Source of the DNA: Phallus indusiatus
Lineage: Eukaryota; Basidiomycota; Agaricomycetes; Phallales; Phallaceae
NCBI GenBank assembly: GCA_027605045.1
Contig: JAQFWX010000031.1
Location: forward strand, 124,001-188,000
Length of the DNA stretch: 64,000 nt
Direction of reading: 5' to 3'
Positions 10,467 through 20,487 of this stretch are shown in pieces. Under the pieces are notes generated by a model. That model made no database searches and was not told the DNA's origin. It saw only the letters and a list, made by a program, of their open reading frames with translations. Positions within the stretch are counted from its first letter, which is position 1, and every line of letters begins with the position of its first letter. A program made the position numbers and the translations under genes.

Positions 10467-10490
10467 GTAGAACAAGCTTCTACTCGCAGA
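10467..10490 (+). promoter_or_regulatory. Putative self-priming primer-binding site
   Basis: The internal sequence directly after the 5' LTR contains AGAACAAGCTT, perfectly complementary to AAGCTTGTTCT in the LTR. I saw no obvious match to a tRNA 3' end (no TGG start). The first 11 nt of the transcript could fold back as primer, as in the Tf1/sushi group. Confidence 0.6.
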
Positions 10491-10630
10491 CTGGTCGTTT
10501 CTATCGACACTCGTTATCGAAAAATCGCGCTCGACACCGACTATCGCAGTGTCGTATTTTCCCCTCGAGTCCCGTCTATAATCGACCCCTCTGCTCCGTC
10601 CTAAAACCCCTTTTCCTTTCTCTCTCTCTC

Positions 10631-11941
10631 ATGGATTCCTCACCCCCACCCTCTGTACCCCAAATCGTCACCCTCGAAGATGTGGCGACTATTATCATGC
10701 GGCAATTCGCGGAAATGGATGCCCGCATGGCAAGACAGGAATCCCAGGCCTCACAGATGATTGAGGTGCTACGGAGCATCCGAGACGCGGCTAGAGCTGC
10801 TCCAACCCAAAACACCCCTGTTGACGACGCGTCCTCACCTGGACAACCACCGGCTCCTGAGCATCAAGCCAGTTCACGCTCTTCCCGAAATACCCGACCT
10901 GCTGTACCTCCTTCATTCGACGGAGATCGCTCCAAGGGTCGTGCCTTCTGGAACACCGTCGAGTTTTACATGAGTATATGCAGTCGCGATTTCGAGACTG
11001 ACGAACTCAAGATCGGCTGGGCAATGTCGTACATGAATGAAGGCCGTGCCCTTACCTTCAGCGAATCTATGCTGAAAAAGTATCAAAGAGGAGAGAAGCC
11101 CTTCGCCGACTGGAATGCCTTTCGGGAACGATTCAAGGCTGATTTCTTTCCACAATCCGAGCAAGAGGATGCCATCAACACCCTCTATTCCAACCGCTAC
11201 GTCCAAGGCAACAGGACTGTAGAAGAGTATGTGGACGCCTTCCGCGTGCTCATTGAGCACGCTGGCTTTACGGAAGGACTCGCCATCAACACATACTTTC
11301 GTAACGGTTTAGACCCGACAATTGCATCTCTGGTAGCGACGATGAAGGACCGACCCGCACTTCACGACTACGAAGGCTGGATCAGGCAGGCACGCATGTT
11401 TGACATGGACAGGCGTGCCAACGAGGCTTTCACTGCTGCTCGTCGCCGACTCGTAGGCTCTGGAACAGTTCAGACAAATTCCGCGATTGTCCCCATTAAT
11501 CGACCTCGTCCCAACCCTTTTCCGTCATATCAGACCCTCCAGATCCAGAGGAGGCCCCCTGCCCATTCCTATCAAGCCCCTTCTTACCCACCTCCCAGAC
11601 CAGCACCTCAAGTCGTGCCCGCGTTGCCTCCTAGACCTGCGGTTTCTGCTCCTACACCCCAGGTTAGACATGACCCGATGGACGTTGACGCTGCCCGTCG
11701 ACGCTTAGGCCCAGAATCAACCAGATGTCATCGTTGTGGAGCAACAGGCCATTGGGCTCGCGAATGCCCTCGCACATACGACATTCGGTATCTCCAGCCC
11801 GACGAATTGGACGACAATATTGCACACCTGTTGGCCCAGAAAGATGCGTTAGAAGCCCAGGCGCGTGGCGACTCTGCTCCGACCCAAGGCGAGACTGTAG
11901 CTGCAACAGAGGTAGAGGATTTTCAAAACGGCGACGAGTGA
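10631..11941 (+). CDS. gag: Gag polyprotein of gypsy element 1, 436 aa
   Basis: Structural capsid/nucleocapsid protein. A polar, Pro-rich N-terminus with a helical segment is followed by the retrotransposon gag region (residues about 95-260, including WNAFRERFKADFFP and YVDAFRVLIEHAGF). Then come a Pro-rich linker and one CCHC zinc knuckle, CHRCGATGHWARECP, at residues 366-380. The ATG at 10631 follows a CT-rich leader (TTTCTCTCTCTCTC). The frame ends TGA TAG at 11939. Pol continues in the -1 frame with an overlap of about 217 nt. Intact. Confidence 0.93.
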   Translation: MDSSPPPSVPQIVTLEDVATIIMRQFAEMDARMARQESQASQMIEVLRSIRDAARAAPTQNTPVDDASSPGQPPAPEHQASSRSSRNTRPAVPPSFDGDRSKGRAFWNTVEFYMSICSRDFETDELKIGWAMSYMNEGRALTFSESMLKKYQRGEKPFADWNAFRERFKADFFPQSEQEDAINTLYSNRYVQGNRTVEEYVDAFRVLIEHAGFTEGLAINTYFRNGLDPTIASLVATMKDRPALHDYEGWIRQARMFDMDRRANEAFTAARRRLVGSGTVQTNSAIVPINRPRPNPFPSYQTLQIQRRPPAHSYQAPSYPPPRPAPQVVPALPPRPAVSAPTPQVRHDPMDVDAARRRLGPESTRCHRCGATGHWARECPRTYDIRYLQPDELDDNIAHLLAQKDALEAQARGDSAPTQGETVAATEVEDFQNGDE

Positions 11942-14900
11942 TAGATGCACCCTCGTTGCCGACATCTAATAGATTCGACATTTTGTACATAGATCGCGAA
12001 CAAAATGACACATCTGATTCGAATCTAACTACCCCTGCTGCATCCCCTGATAAACCCAAAGAATCGCCTCCACCCGCTACACGCTCTGTTTCCATTCCAT
12101 GTATGCTGTCGCCTTCTCAACGTCGTGCATTGCCGAAAGAATACCGACTTGCAGCTACTGCAGGCACACAGAAACTGGAGATTCCAGTAGAGCTACAGAG
12201 TGTTGACACCGGGGCCCTATTGCACAGCAAGGCCATGTTGGACACTGGCGCTAGTGGTATGTTTCTCGATCGCAACTTTGTCGAGAAACATCGGCTTCCC
12301 TCCGTACGTCTTGCTAAACCAATTCCCGTGTTTAACGTCGACGGTACACCCAATCATGCTGGCTCTATCACCCACGTCGTCGATCTGGTCGTTCGCTTCC
12401 GGGATCACTCTGAACGCACCTTGTTCGCTGTTACCTCGCTCAAGTATCCGGTCTTGTTTGGGCTGCCGTGGTTCAAGGCCCATAATCCTGTCATAGATTA
12501 CACAACTGGTCAAGTAGAGTTCATGCGCTGCAGTCCTAGTTGTCGATCCTGCGCTCCACGCTGGCCAGCGGGTAAACTCTCTAAGCGCGCGTTCCAGCAG
12601 ATCCGACGTGCACCTCTGCCTGAACTGGACGACACTGAGACCCACGATCCTGACATACCGGACCTGGTCGACGTCGAGTCTGAGATTGAAGAAGGTGATC
12701 GACTATTCGCGATATCAATGTTGCCCGACGAGCCCGACGCACACCGCATATATGCCACCGAGACCATCTCCCAGCGACTGGCCCAGGCCCATGCCAACAA
12801 CACGGACGCACCAGCCCCCAAAGGCTTTCGAGATATTGTGCCAGAGATGTTCCACGATTTTGCCGACATTTTCTCGAAGGAGTCGTTCGACTCGTTGCCG
12901 CAATCGAAGAAGTGGGATCACCCGATAGAGCTTGTGCCAGGTTCTGAGCCCAAGTCGTGCAAGATCTACCCGTTGTCGCCCAACGAACAAGCCGAGTTAG
13001 ACGCGTTTTTGGAAGAAAACCTTGCGTCTGGACGAATCCGACCCTCCAAGTCGCCCATGGCATCCCCGGTATTCTTCATTAAGAAGAAGGATGGCTCTCT
13101 TCGTCTCATCCAGGACTATCGGGCATTGAATGCTATGACGATTAAGAACCGTTACCCGCTGCCCCTGATCTCAGAGCTCATCAACAAGTTGCAAGGTGCC
13201 CGGTACTTTACCAAGCTGGACGTGCGCTGGGGTTACAACAATGTGCGGATAAAGGAAGGAGACGAGTGGAAGGCTGCCTTCCGCACCAACCGCGGCCTTT
13301 TCGAACCTCTGGTAATGTTCTTTGGTCTCACAAATAGCCCTGCGACCTTCCAGACAATGATGAACGAGATCTTCGAGGACATGATCTCGGAAGGTGTCGT
13401 TGCTGTCTATATCGACGACATTCTCATCTACACTCGGGATCGGGAACAGCATGACCAGGTAACACGACGCGTTCTCGAACGTCTCCGGGAGCACAAGCTG
13501 TATCTCAAGGCAGAGAAGTGCGAGTTCTGTCGGACTAAGATCGAATACTTAGGTGTCGTGATTTCCGAGAACACCGTAGAGATGGACCCCGCGAAAGTCT
13601 CGGGTGTCAGAGATTGGCCTGTCCCGAAGAACGTCACCGAGGTTCAGTCCTTCTTGGGCTTCGCCAACTTCTACCGTCGGTTTATCAAGGATTTCGCGCG
13701 TATTGCCAATCCCATGTTCGGGTTAACCAAAAAGGACACTCCCTTCGTCTGGTCCGACACCTGTCAGCATGCTTTCGATACTCTGAAGTCGTCAATCACC
13801 TCTGCTCCCATTCTCCTCATTCCTAACCCTGCTAATCCTTACAGAGTCGAAGCAGACAGTTCCGACTTTGCAACAGGCGCGGTCCTTTCACAGCTGTCGA
13901 ACGAGGACGGTAAATGGCACCCAGTTGCATTCTTCTCGAAGGCCCTCAGCCCTGTCGAACGCAACTATGAGATCCACGACAAGGAGATGCTCGCTATTAT
14001 ACGATCTTTAGAGGAATGGCGACACTTTCTCGAAGGCGCGTCTCACCCTATCGACATACGGACTGATCACAAGAATCTCGAGTACTTCATGTCCGCGCGT
14101 AACCTCAATCGTCGTCAAGCTAGATGGTCGGTGTATCTCTCACGATTTGACTTTACTCTGCAGCATATACCGGGTAAGTCGATGGGCAAACCTGACGGTC
14201 TATCTCGTCGGCCAGATCATGGCTCGGGAAAGGACGACAATCGTGGAGTCACCTTAATCCGACCCGAAATGTTTGCAATCAACGCTCTGCAAACGTTCCG
14301 TCTTAAGGGGGAGGAGGAGGATCTTCTACGCCAGATTCGCAAGGCCAATCGGGAAGGCAAGGTCGAGGATAGCGTTTCCAAAGCCGTTGCAACACTTCGC
14401 GCACTGGGTGGTCGTTCAGCTCACTCGTCGGAATGGTTTGAAGACCAGGACCTCCTCTACTATCGCGGCAAGGTTTACGTGCCAAATGTGGACGAATTGC
14501 GTCGGAAAATCCTTTCCAGACACCACGACACCAAACTCGGCGGTCACCCGGGTCGTTTCAAGACCCTCGAGCTCGTTTCACGCACCTTTTGGTGGCCAGG
14601 TGTCTCTAGGTATGTACAACGCTATGTAGAGGCCTGCGACATGTGTCTACGTACGAAACCGTCTCGCCATGCTCCCTATGGCCTTCTCCGACCCACAGAA
14701 GTGCCAAGTCGACCTTGGGAACACATCTCAGTCGACTTCATCGTGGAACTGCCAGAATCTAACAGTTTTGACGCGATCCTCTCTGTCGTCGACTCTCTCA
14801 CCAAACGGGTTCATTTCGTGCCGACATTTACGACACTTGACGCGACAGGTCTGGCCCGTTTGTACCTTCAACATGTCTGGAAGCTCCATGGTCTCCCCAT

Positions 14901-15882
14901 GAAGGTGATCTCTGACAGGGGCCCCCAGTTCGCGTCCCGCTTCACGCAGGAGCTTTCTAGGCTCCTTGGCATACGGCTTGCACCCTCTACGGCATATCAT
15001 CCTCAAACCGATGGTCAAACAGAGCGCGTCAATGCAGAAGTCGAGCAGTATCTTCGACTTTTCACCTCAGAGCGACAGGACGACTGGGACCAGCTGCTGC
15101 CCATGGCTGAGTTCGCATACAACAACCATGTACACTCAGCCACGCGTTCAACCCCCTTTGAACTCGACACTGGACGACATCCTCGTATGGGATTCGAACC
15201 GCTGGTTGCCGACTCGAAGATCGAATCTGTCAACGAGTTCAAGACGCGTATGGAGTCAACAATAGAGGAAGCCAAGGCCGCGATAGCCAGGTCGAAGGAC
15301 GAGATGGCCAAGTACTACGATCGGAAACACATCCCGGCACCTGAATACAAGGTTGGCGACAAGGTATACCTTGATTCGAGCGACATCCGTACCACCAGGC
15401 CCTCCGCCAAGTTATCGCATCGGTACTTAGGGCCTTTTCCGATAGTCAGCAAGGTCGGGTCACACGCATACAAGCTGCGTTTACCACTGTCGATGTCAAG
15501 GCTTCACCCAGTGTTCCACGTCGGGAAGTTACGTCCAAAGGTTGAAGACACAATCCCGGGCCGTCGCGTTAAGGCTCCACCACCTCCTGAGGTCAGAGAC
15601 GATGGTGAACACTATGTCGTGGAACGGATTTTAGATAGTCGTGTCTTCCGGAGACGACTCGAGTACAAGGTGCGTTGGGAAGGCTATGGTCCCGAGCATG
15701 ACCAGTGGGAACCCGAGTCGAATATTGCAGCCCCGGATCTCATTAAGGATTTCCACCGCGAACATCCGAGTGCGCCACGCTCGATAAATGGCCTTCTTTT
15801 CCATCGTCGTCCTCGGTTTGATTTTTCTAAGCTACAGGCGTCATTAGTCGAAGCTACAGGCGTCGGGACGCCGCCTCGTTGA
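11923..15882 (+). CDS. pol: Pol polyprotein of gypsy element 1: PR-RT-RNaseH-IN-chromodomain
   Basis: About 1319 codons in the -1 frame relative to Gag, so probably made as Gag-Pol by frameshifting. The exact site is not certain; the frame is open from 11725, and a TTT codon at 11921 could slip by one. Landmarks: aspartic protease LDTGAS near 12238; reverse transcriptase YIDD at 13408-13419; RNase H EADSSDF near 13850; integrase zinc finger H-H...CDMC at about 14519-14650; catalytic VDF, SDRGPQF and TDGQTERVN up to about 15025; chromodomain VERILDSR...EYKVRWEGYG...QWEPESNI near 15615-15730. No internal stop. The chromodomain would be expected to read histone methylation marks, yet this copy sits in a gene. 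Confidence 0.93.
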   Translation, partial: SKRRRVIDAPSLPTSNRFDILYIDREQNDTSDSNLTTPAASPDKPKESPPPATRSVSIPCMLSPSQRRALPKEYRLAATAGTQKLEIPVELQSVDTGALLHSKAMLDTGASGMFLDRNFVEKHRLPSVRLAKPIPVFNVDGTPNHAGSITHVVDLVVRFRDHSERTLFAVTSLKYPVLFGLPWFKAHNPVIDYTTGQVEFMRCSPSCRSCAPRWPAGKLSKRAFQQIRRAPLPELDDTETHDPDIPDLVDVESEIEEGDRLFAISMLPDEPDAHRIYATETISQRLAQAHANNTDAPAPKGFRDIVPEMFHDFADIFSKESFDSLPQSKKWDHPIELVPGSEPKSCKIYPLSPNEQAELDAFLEENLASGRIRPSKSPMASPVFFIKKKDGSLRLIQDYRALNAMTIKNRYPLPLISELINKLQGARYFTKLDVRWGYNNVRIKEGDEWKAAFRTNRGLFEPLVMFFGLTNSPATFQTMMNEIFEDMISEGVVAVYIDDILIYTRDREQHDQVTRRVLERLREHKLYLKAEKCEFCRTKIEYLGVVISENTVEMDPAKVSGVRDWPVPKNVTEVQSFLGFANFYRRFIKDFARIANPMFGLTKKDTPFVWSDTCQHAFDTLKSSITSAPILLIPNPANPYRVEADSSDFATGAVLSQLSNEDGKWHPVAFFSKALSPVERNYEIHDKEMLAIIRSLEEWRHFLEGASHPIDIRTDHKNLEYFMSARNLNRRQARWSVYLSRFDFTLQHIPGKSMGKPDGLSRRPDHGSGKDDNRGVTLIRPEMFAINALQTFRLKGEEEDLLRQIRKANREGKVEDSVSKAVATLRALGGRSAHSSEWFEDQDLLYYRGKVYVPNVDELRRKILSRHHDTKLGGHPGRFKTLELVSRTFWWPGVSRYVQRYVEACDMCLRTKPSRHAPYGLLRPTEVPSRPWEHISVDFIVELPESNSFDAILSVVDSLTKRVHFVPTFTTLDATGLARLYLQHVWKLHGLPMKVISDRGPQFASRFTQELSRLLGIRLAPSTAYHPQTDGQTERVNAEVEQYLRLFTSERQDDWDQLLPMAEFAYNNHVHSATRSTPFELDTGRHPRMGFEPLVADSKIESVNEFKTRMESTIEEAKAAIARSKDEMAKYYDRKHIPAPEYKVGDKVYLDSSDIRTTRPSAKLSHRYLGPFPIVSKVGSHAYKLRLPLSMSRLHPVFHVGKLRPKVEDTIPGRRVKAPPPPEVRDDGEHYVVERILDSRVFRRRLEYKVRWEGYGPEHDQWEPESNIAAPDLIKDFHREHPSAPRSINGLLFHRRPRFDFSKLQASLVEATGVGTPPR

Positions 15883-15893
15883 AGGGGAGATGG

Positions 15894-16289
15894 TGTCAGG
15901 GTACGCTACCGCCGTCTTTCATTTTCTTATTTATTATCATCGGCATCATTTCTTTTCTATTTTATTTATCATTTCCGTATTTTACTTTCACTCTCCGTTT
16001 CCTTGTTCTGTCTCTATTTCACTTTCTCTACTCGCGCGCGTCGCGCGCTCGTACCCGGCGTGATGCCCGTGACATCACGTCGCTTAGGTTCGGCTTGGGC
16101 GTCTGGCACTTAGCTGTGTCAGGGCCGCACGCCGCGTTGTCGTTTTATGTATATAGTCGCTGTACCTAGAGTGAGGGTCCCTAAGCTTGTTCTCTTAGGA
16201 TCCCCTCCCTCTAGGTGAGTAGTTAGTATTTTCCGCAATATATTCTCTTAGGATCCCCTCCCTCTAGCTTGAGCTGAGTAGCCCTAACA
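15894..16289 (+). repeat. 3' LTR of gypsy element 1
   Basis: Same length as the 5' LTR and no difference found on reading. It follows the purine tract at 15881-15893 and is followed by the CAAAC target duplication. Confidence 0.95.
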
Positions 16290-17462
16290 CAAACGGAGCA
16301 TTCTTCTGAAGACTGCAGATCCCGATGGGATCATTTCCAAATGCATGTGTGTAATATCCGAAAGTTTGAGTGTTCGTAAACTAGGCAGTATGTCCAACAG
16401 TTCAGATGAATCGTAAGGTATTGACAATACTGAACTTTCGGGGGAATTAGAATATCTTGGAGAGCTCAGGTCTATGATCTCATAGAGGTCGATAGTCTCA
16501 TCGTATAGGGAAGTGGAGAGAAGGGGGAGACGTCGTTGGGAAAGGAAGTGTAATAGAAATTCCGAGTCATAGATATCTTCGCATTTGATGTCAAAGTGGG
16601 CCTTGTCGTACGGAAACTTTATGCGCCCCAAGATAAAATCAATGTTACTGGCTACGAATACGCCTCGAAGCCTGAGTTTTTGCAGGTAACGCAGGAAAAC
16701 ATGATGGTGAAGGGGAGTGGAACAGACAATGATAGGCCTTCCGTATTGAACTACGAGGTTCAGAGTACGTAGGCATGGTGATGAGCGAAGAATGTCAAGC
16801 AGGACACCACCGTCGATGTCTGCGTGAGAGGCGAATGAAAGGTGAAGTGTTGACAAATTCTTGAAGAGAGAAGTAGATTCGAGTTCTCCAAAACTGGCCG
16901 AAATTTTGAGATGTACATGTCTGAGACTGGGTGCGTTTCCAAGGAACAGGTTTTGATATGCTTTTCGGAATGTGTCCGAAAGATCTCGTGCATGTGATTG
17001 CGATAGATCGAAGTAGAAATATTGTAACATGGGGGCGGGTTGCTTGAGATGGCGAGACATCTCGGGGGAAAATATTTCTGGAATTTCTATATAAAGTCTT
17101 CGAAATCTGTGGATTTCCCGAAAAATAAGAGGAAGAGTGGTTATGAGATTAGTCGATTGAGACTGGGCCGGATCATAGCCAAGACCTTCCATGAACACAT
17201 CCAATGGGGCAGAACCAGACCGAGAAAACATTTCTCTCAGTTTATCTGAGTCCCTCCCGTGAAACTTTGGTATGATGCAAGTCCACATGGTGGGGTCGGA
17301 TAGAAGTGCGACTCTCCACGAACGACAAACATGCGACACCTCAATCGGAGGTATGACTGGCAGAATATCATCGAAGATATAGACAGCGACCGATATATAT
17401 AAATTCTGGTATGCTATCTTGATGATTTTCCTGAATATTTCGTATGGGATACGGTCCAACAT
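16290..17462 (-). pseudogene. F-box/LRR-like protein, copy B, 5' part (cut by gypsy element 1)
   Basis: It starts MLDRIPYEIFRKIIKIAYQ at 17462 and contains PPIEVSHVCRSWRVALLSDPTMWTC and the leucine-rich region up to DITHMHLEMIPSG, where the retrotransposon interrupts it. The 3' part is at 9589-10070. It is closely related to copy C (18835-20487). The two parts join in register across one CAAAC copy, but the next codon is TAA, so the protein would truncate even without the insertion. Confidence 0.85.
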
Positions 17463-18834
17463 GACTGTGCCAAAGGAAGTGGAAGTAGTAAGCGCCGCCA
17501 CCACTGCCGCCCACAGATAGCGCGGGCTTTGACGCAGACCCTTGAGCGCTGAGCGCTGAGCATTCCAAAGGAGGTTGTCGACGCCGAAATTGTTGAATTA
17601 CAAAAGTAGAACTTCGGGAATTATATCAAAATAGTGGACTTGCGTTATGTAAATAAACAATTGAGGAATAATAAATTGATTCCGGCGTAAATCCGGCGCC
17701 GGGCGAACCGTCCCCGAAAAAAAAGTGACATGATGTGACAATACGTGCTCTCAGCCGTTCACTTGCCGTGCACCACTCAGAAAATGCGACAGACTGGCAG
17801 CCCCATGACTGCAAAGAAGAATTTTGCAGTGAGTTATGTTCATGGAGGAACAATTACTTCTGAAGATATAATAACTTCTTGATGTCGTGTCCCGCGTCAC
17901 TGCTCGGGATCTTGTTTTTCATAATGGCGCAGTTATCAGTTTTCATATTCGTAACGAATTATATATGTAGCGGGTCGAAGGGTAAGGTTGATGATCACGC
18001 AGTAAACGTTGCAGTCGAAGCTTCAGCTCTATGAATTTCAAAAAAAAAGACTTGACATTGAATTTGCTCTTTGAAGATTACACATTGTCTTGCGCGTCGC
18101 GTCATAGTGCACGACTCGCTGGCAATCAATTCGATCGGTTAAGATTGATTTTCCAGTTGGTTTACCCCAAAAAAGGAGAGGCAAGGATCACTCTGTCTAA
18201 AATTCTACTGAGAAGCCAAAAAAAAGTGTCCCGTAGATGGGTCGGGGTGGAAACCGGATAATCACGTATCAGCCAAACGACACGTTCGTTATCTTAGACT
18301 CATAGCAGTAATACATAATCAAGCGTTAACTCGAGAATATTAGCAGAGTTGTCGCAGCAATGAGCCGCCACAAAGCTAAAGAATAAGCCATTCTGACTAA
18401 CAGAGGTTGCTATTGCCAGGAAAAATTGGAGTGTTCAGTTACCAAAGTCGAGGGTATTTTCCAGAAAGTAAGTTTTTGAAGAGACCCTGAACCCTACAAT
18501 TGCCATATGGTGATACGCACGCAACTCAAGAGTGGTCATAGAATGAGGGGAACCTAATAATAGGGTTTGTCGACAAAATCGGAAAAAGCTTAGGTAGGAT
18601 AAAGATGTAGAGTCGAGTTTCCATGGTTTAAATGTGCACGGTGAAATAGTACTAAAACTGGGGTAAATTGGATGACATTTCTGGAAAAAGCAAGATAACG
18701 AAAGGCTGGACCCATATTACTGTCAAAGGAATGGAAACCTATTTCCTGGTGGACGATTCGCGTCACCGACAATGGAGTATCGAAAGACGTGATAAAATTG
18801 CTACGAAATGAATCATACATAGTCATTCTTGTTC
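17463..18834. repeat. Intergenic, duplicated flanks of F-box units B and C
   Basis: The first part (to about 17900) is the upstream flank of copy B, sharing AAAATGCGAC and GCAGTGAGTTATGT blocks with the other units. From about 18130 it is the downstream flank of copy C and the intact counterpart of 8640-9588 (empty site of the MITE near 18360). No gene seen. Confidence 0.6.
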
Positions 18835-20487
18835 TTAAACAAATTCAATGCGCGACCAGTCAAACTCATTATCCTGAAACCATGTCTTCATGTCGTCCAC
18901 CAGGGCAGGAGGTTCTGAACGGATAGATATGTATTTGATCGGGTGTCCAATCTGTCCTCGAAGTTTGGAACACCGAGCAAGTTTTTCGAAATAGCGTTCC
19001 GCGAATTGTTTGAAGTCGAATCCGGGAGTAAAAACTATTTCCAGCGTATGCAGAGACGGGCAAGGGAACGCGCGTCTTGGACTAGTAGCCTCGTCGCTGG
19101 GGTCATTGTCTATACTATCAATATCTGGGTCCGTGTCCGATTCCGAAGATGCTTCAATTTGTGGGATTGACCTCCACAGCCGAGGCGGCGCCAACGCTTT
19201 CAAAAACGACGATCCAGGTACTGAAGAGACATCAAAGGCATCGAAGGCATCGAAGGCATCTTCCGGCTCCTCCGGCTCCTCCAGGAACCCATGTATAACA
19301 CGTAAATGTAGTAGATTTTCTAGTAAAGGGAGTATTCTTCTGAGGACTGCAGATCCCGATGGGATCATTTCCAAATGCACGTGTGTAATATCCGAAAGTT
19401 TGAGTGTTCGTAAACCAGGCAGTATGTCCAACGGTTCAGATGAATCGTAAGGTATTGACAATACTGAACTTTCGTCTGAATGAGACGCCGGAGAATTCAG
19501 GTCTATGTTCTCATAGAGGTCGATAGTCATATCGTATAGGGAAGAGGAGAGAAGAGGGAGACGTCGTTGGGAAAGGAAGCGTGGTAGAAATTCCGAGTCA
19601 TGAATATCTTCGCATTGGATGTCAAAGCGGACCTTGTCGAACGGAAACTTTATGCGCCCCAAGATAAAATCAATGTTACTGGCTACGAATACGCCTCGAA
19701 GCCTGAGTTTTTGCAGGTAACGCAGGAAAACATGATGGTGAAGGGGAGCGGAACAGACAATCATGGACCTTAGGTATGGAATTACGAGGTTCAGAGTACG
19801 TAGGCATGGTGATGAGCGAAGAATGTCAAGTAGGATATCACCGTCGATGTCCGTGTGAGAGGCGAATGCAAGGTGAAGTGTTGACAAATTCTTGAAGAGA
19901 GAAATAGATTCGAGTTCTCCAAAACCGGCCGAAATTTTGAGATGCACGTGTCTGAGACTGGGTGCGTTTCCAAGAAGCAGGTCTTGATATGCTTTTCGGA
20001 ATGTGTCCGAAAGATCTTGTACATGTGATTGCGATAGATCGAAGTGGAAATATTGTAACATGGGGGCGGGTTGTTTGAGATGGCGAGACATCTCGGGTGA
20101 AAATATTTCTGGAATTTCTATATAAAGTCTTCGAAATCTGTGGATTTCTCGGAAAACGAGAGGAAGTGTGGTTATGAGACTAGTCGATTGAGACTGGGTC
20201 GGATCATAGCCAAGTTCTTCCATGAACACATCCAACGGGGCAGAACCAGACCGAGAAAACATTTCTCTCAGTTTATCTGAGTCCCTCCCGTGAAACTTTG
20301 GTATGATGCAAGTCCACATGGTGGGGTTGGATAGAAGTGCGACTCTCCATGAATGACAAACATGCGACGCCTCGATCGGAGGTATGCTTGGCCCAATATC
20401 ATCGATGACATACGCAGTAACCGAAAACCTCTGGTATGCTATCTTGATGATGTTGCTGAATATTTCGTATGGGATGCGGTCCAGCAT
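18835..20487 (-). CDS. F-box/LRR-like protein, copy C, about 550 aa
   Basis: Intact single-exon paralog of copies A and B, likely an SCF adaptor. F-box-like N-terminus MLDRIPYEIFSNIIKIAYQ with PPIEASHVCHSWRVALLSNPTMW at residues about 38-60, irregular LRRs to about residue 400, an acidic linker, and the conserved end PCPSLHTLEIVF...GHPIKYISIRSEPP. The linker carries a short repeat expansion (EEPEEPEDAFDAFDAFD) encoded by tandem 9-bp units near 19230-19275, absent from copies A and B. The frame extends upstream to 20646, but the Met at 20487 matches the paralogs. Confidence 0.82.
   Translation of the reverse strand: MLDRIPYEIFSNIIKIAYQRFSVTAYVIDDIGPSIPPIEASHVCHSWRVALLSNPTMWTCIIPKFHGRDSDKLREMFSRSGSAPLDVFMEELGYDPTQSQSTSLITTLPLVFREIHRFRRLYIEIPEIFSPEMSRHLKQPAPMLQYFHFDLSQSHVQDLSDTFRKAYQDLLLGNAPSLRHVHLKISAGFGELESISLFKNLSTLHLAFASHTDIDGDILLDILRSSPCLRTLNLVIPYLRSMIVCSAPLHHHVFLRYLQKLRLRGVFVASNIDFILGRIKFPFDKVRFDIQCEDIHDSEFLPRFLSQRRLPLLSSSLYDMTIDLYENIDLNSPASHSDESSVLSIPYDSSEPLDILPGLRTLKLSDITHVHLEMIPSGSAVLRRILPLLENLLHLRVIHGFLEEPEEPEDAFDAFDAFDVSSVPGSSFLKALAPPRLWRSIPQIEASSESDTDPDIDSIDNDPSDEATSPRRAFPCPSLHTLEIVFTPGFDFKQFAERYFEKLARCSKLRGQIGHPIKYISIRSEPPALVDDMKTWFQDNEFDWSRIEFV

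Larger units (their letters stand above)
10071..16289 (+). mobile_element. Ty3/gypsy chromovirus, element 1, 6219 bp, complete, TSD CAAAC
   Basis: Complete LTR retrotransposon: 396-bp LTRs (10071-10466 and 15894-16289), both TGTCAG...CTAACA and identical by eye; internal Gag and Pol; a purine tract GAAGGGGAGATGG just before the 3' LTR; 5-bp target duplication CAAAC at 10066-10070 and 16290-16294. Pol order is protease, reverse transcriptase, RNase H, integrase, chromodomain, which places it among chromoviruses. Identical LTRs imply a recent insertion. It interrupts F-box copy B in the opposite orientation. Gag and Pol appear intact, so it may be competent. Confidence 0.97.

Noticed and set aside
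12217..13063. Long antisense frames inside both gypsy pol regions
   Set aside because: Mirror shadows of GC-rich pol coding sequence, identical in both elements, without splice or domain support.
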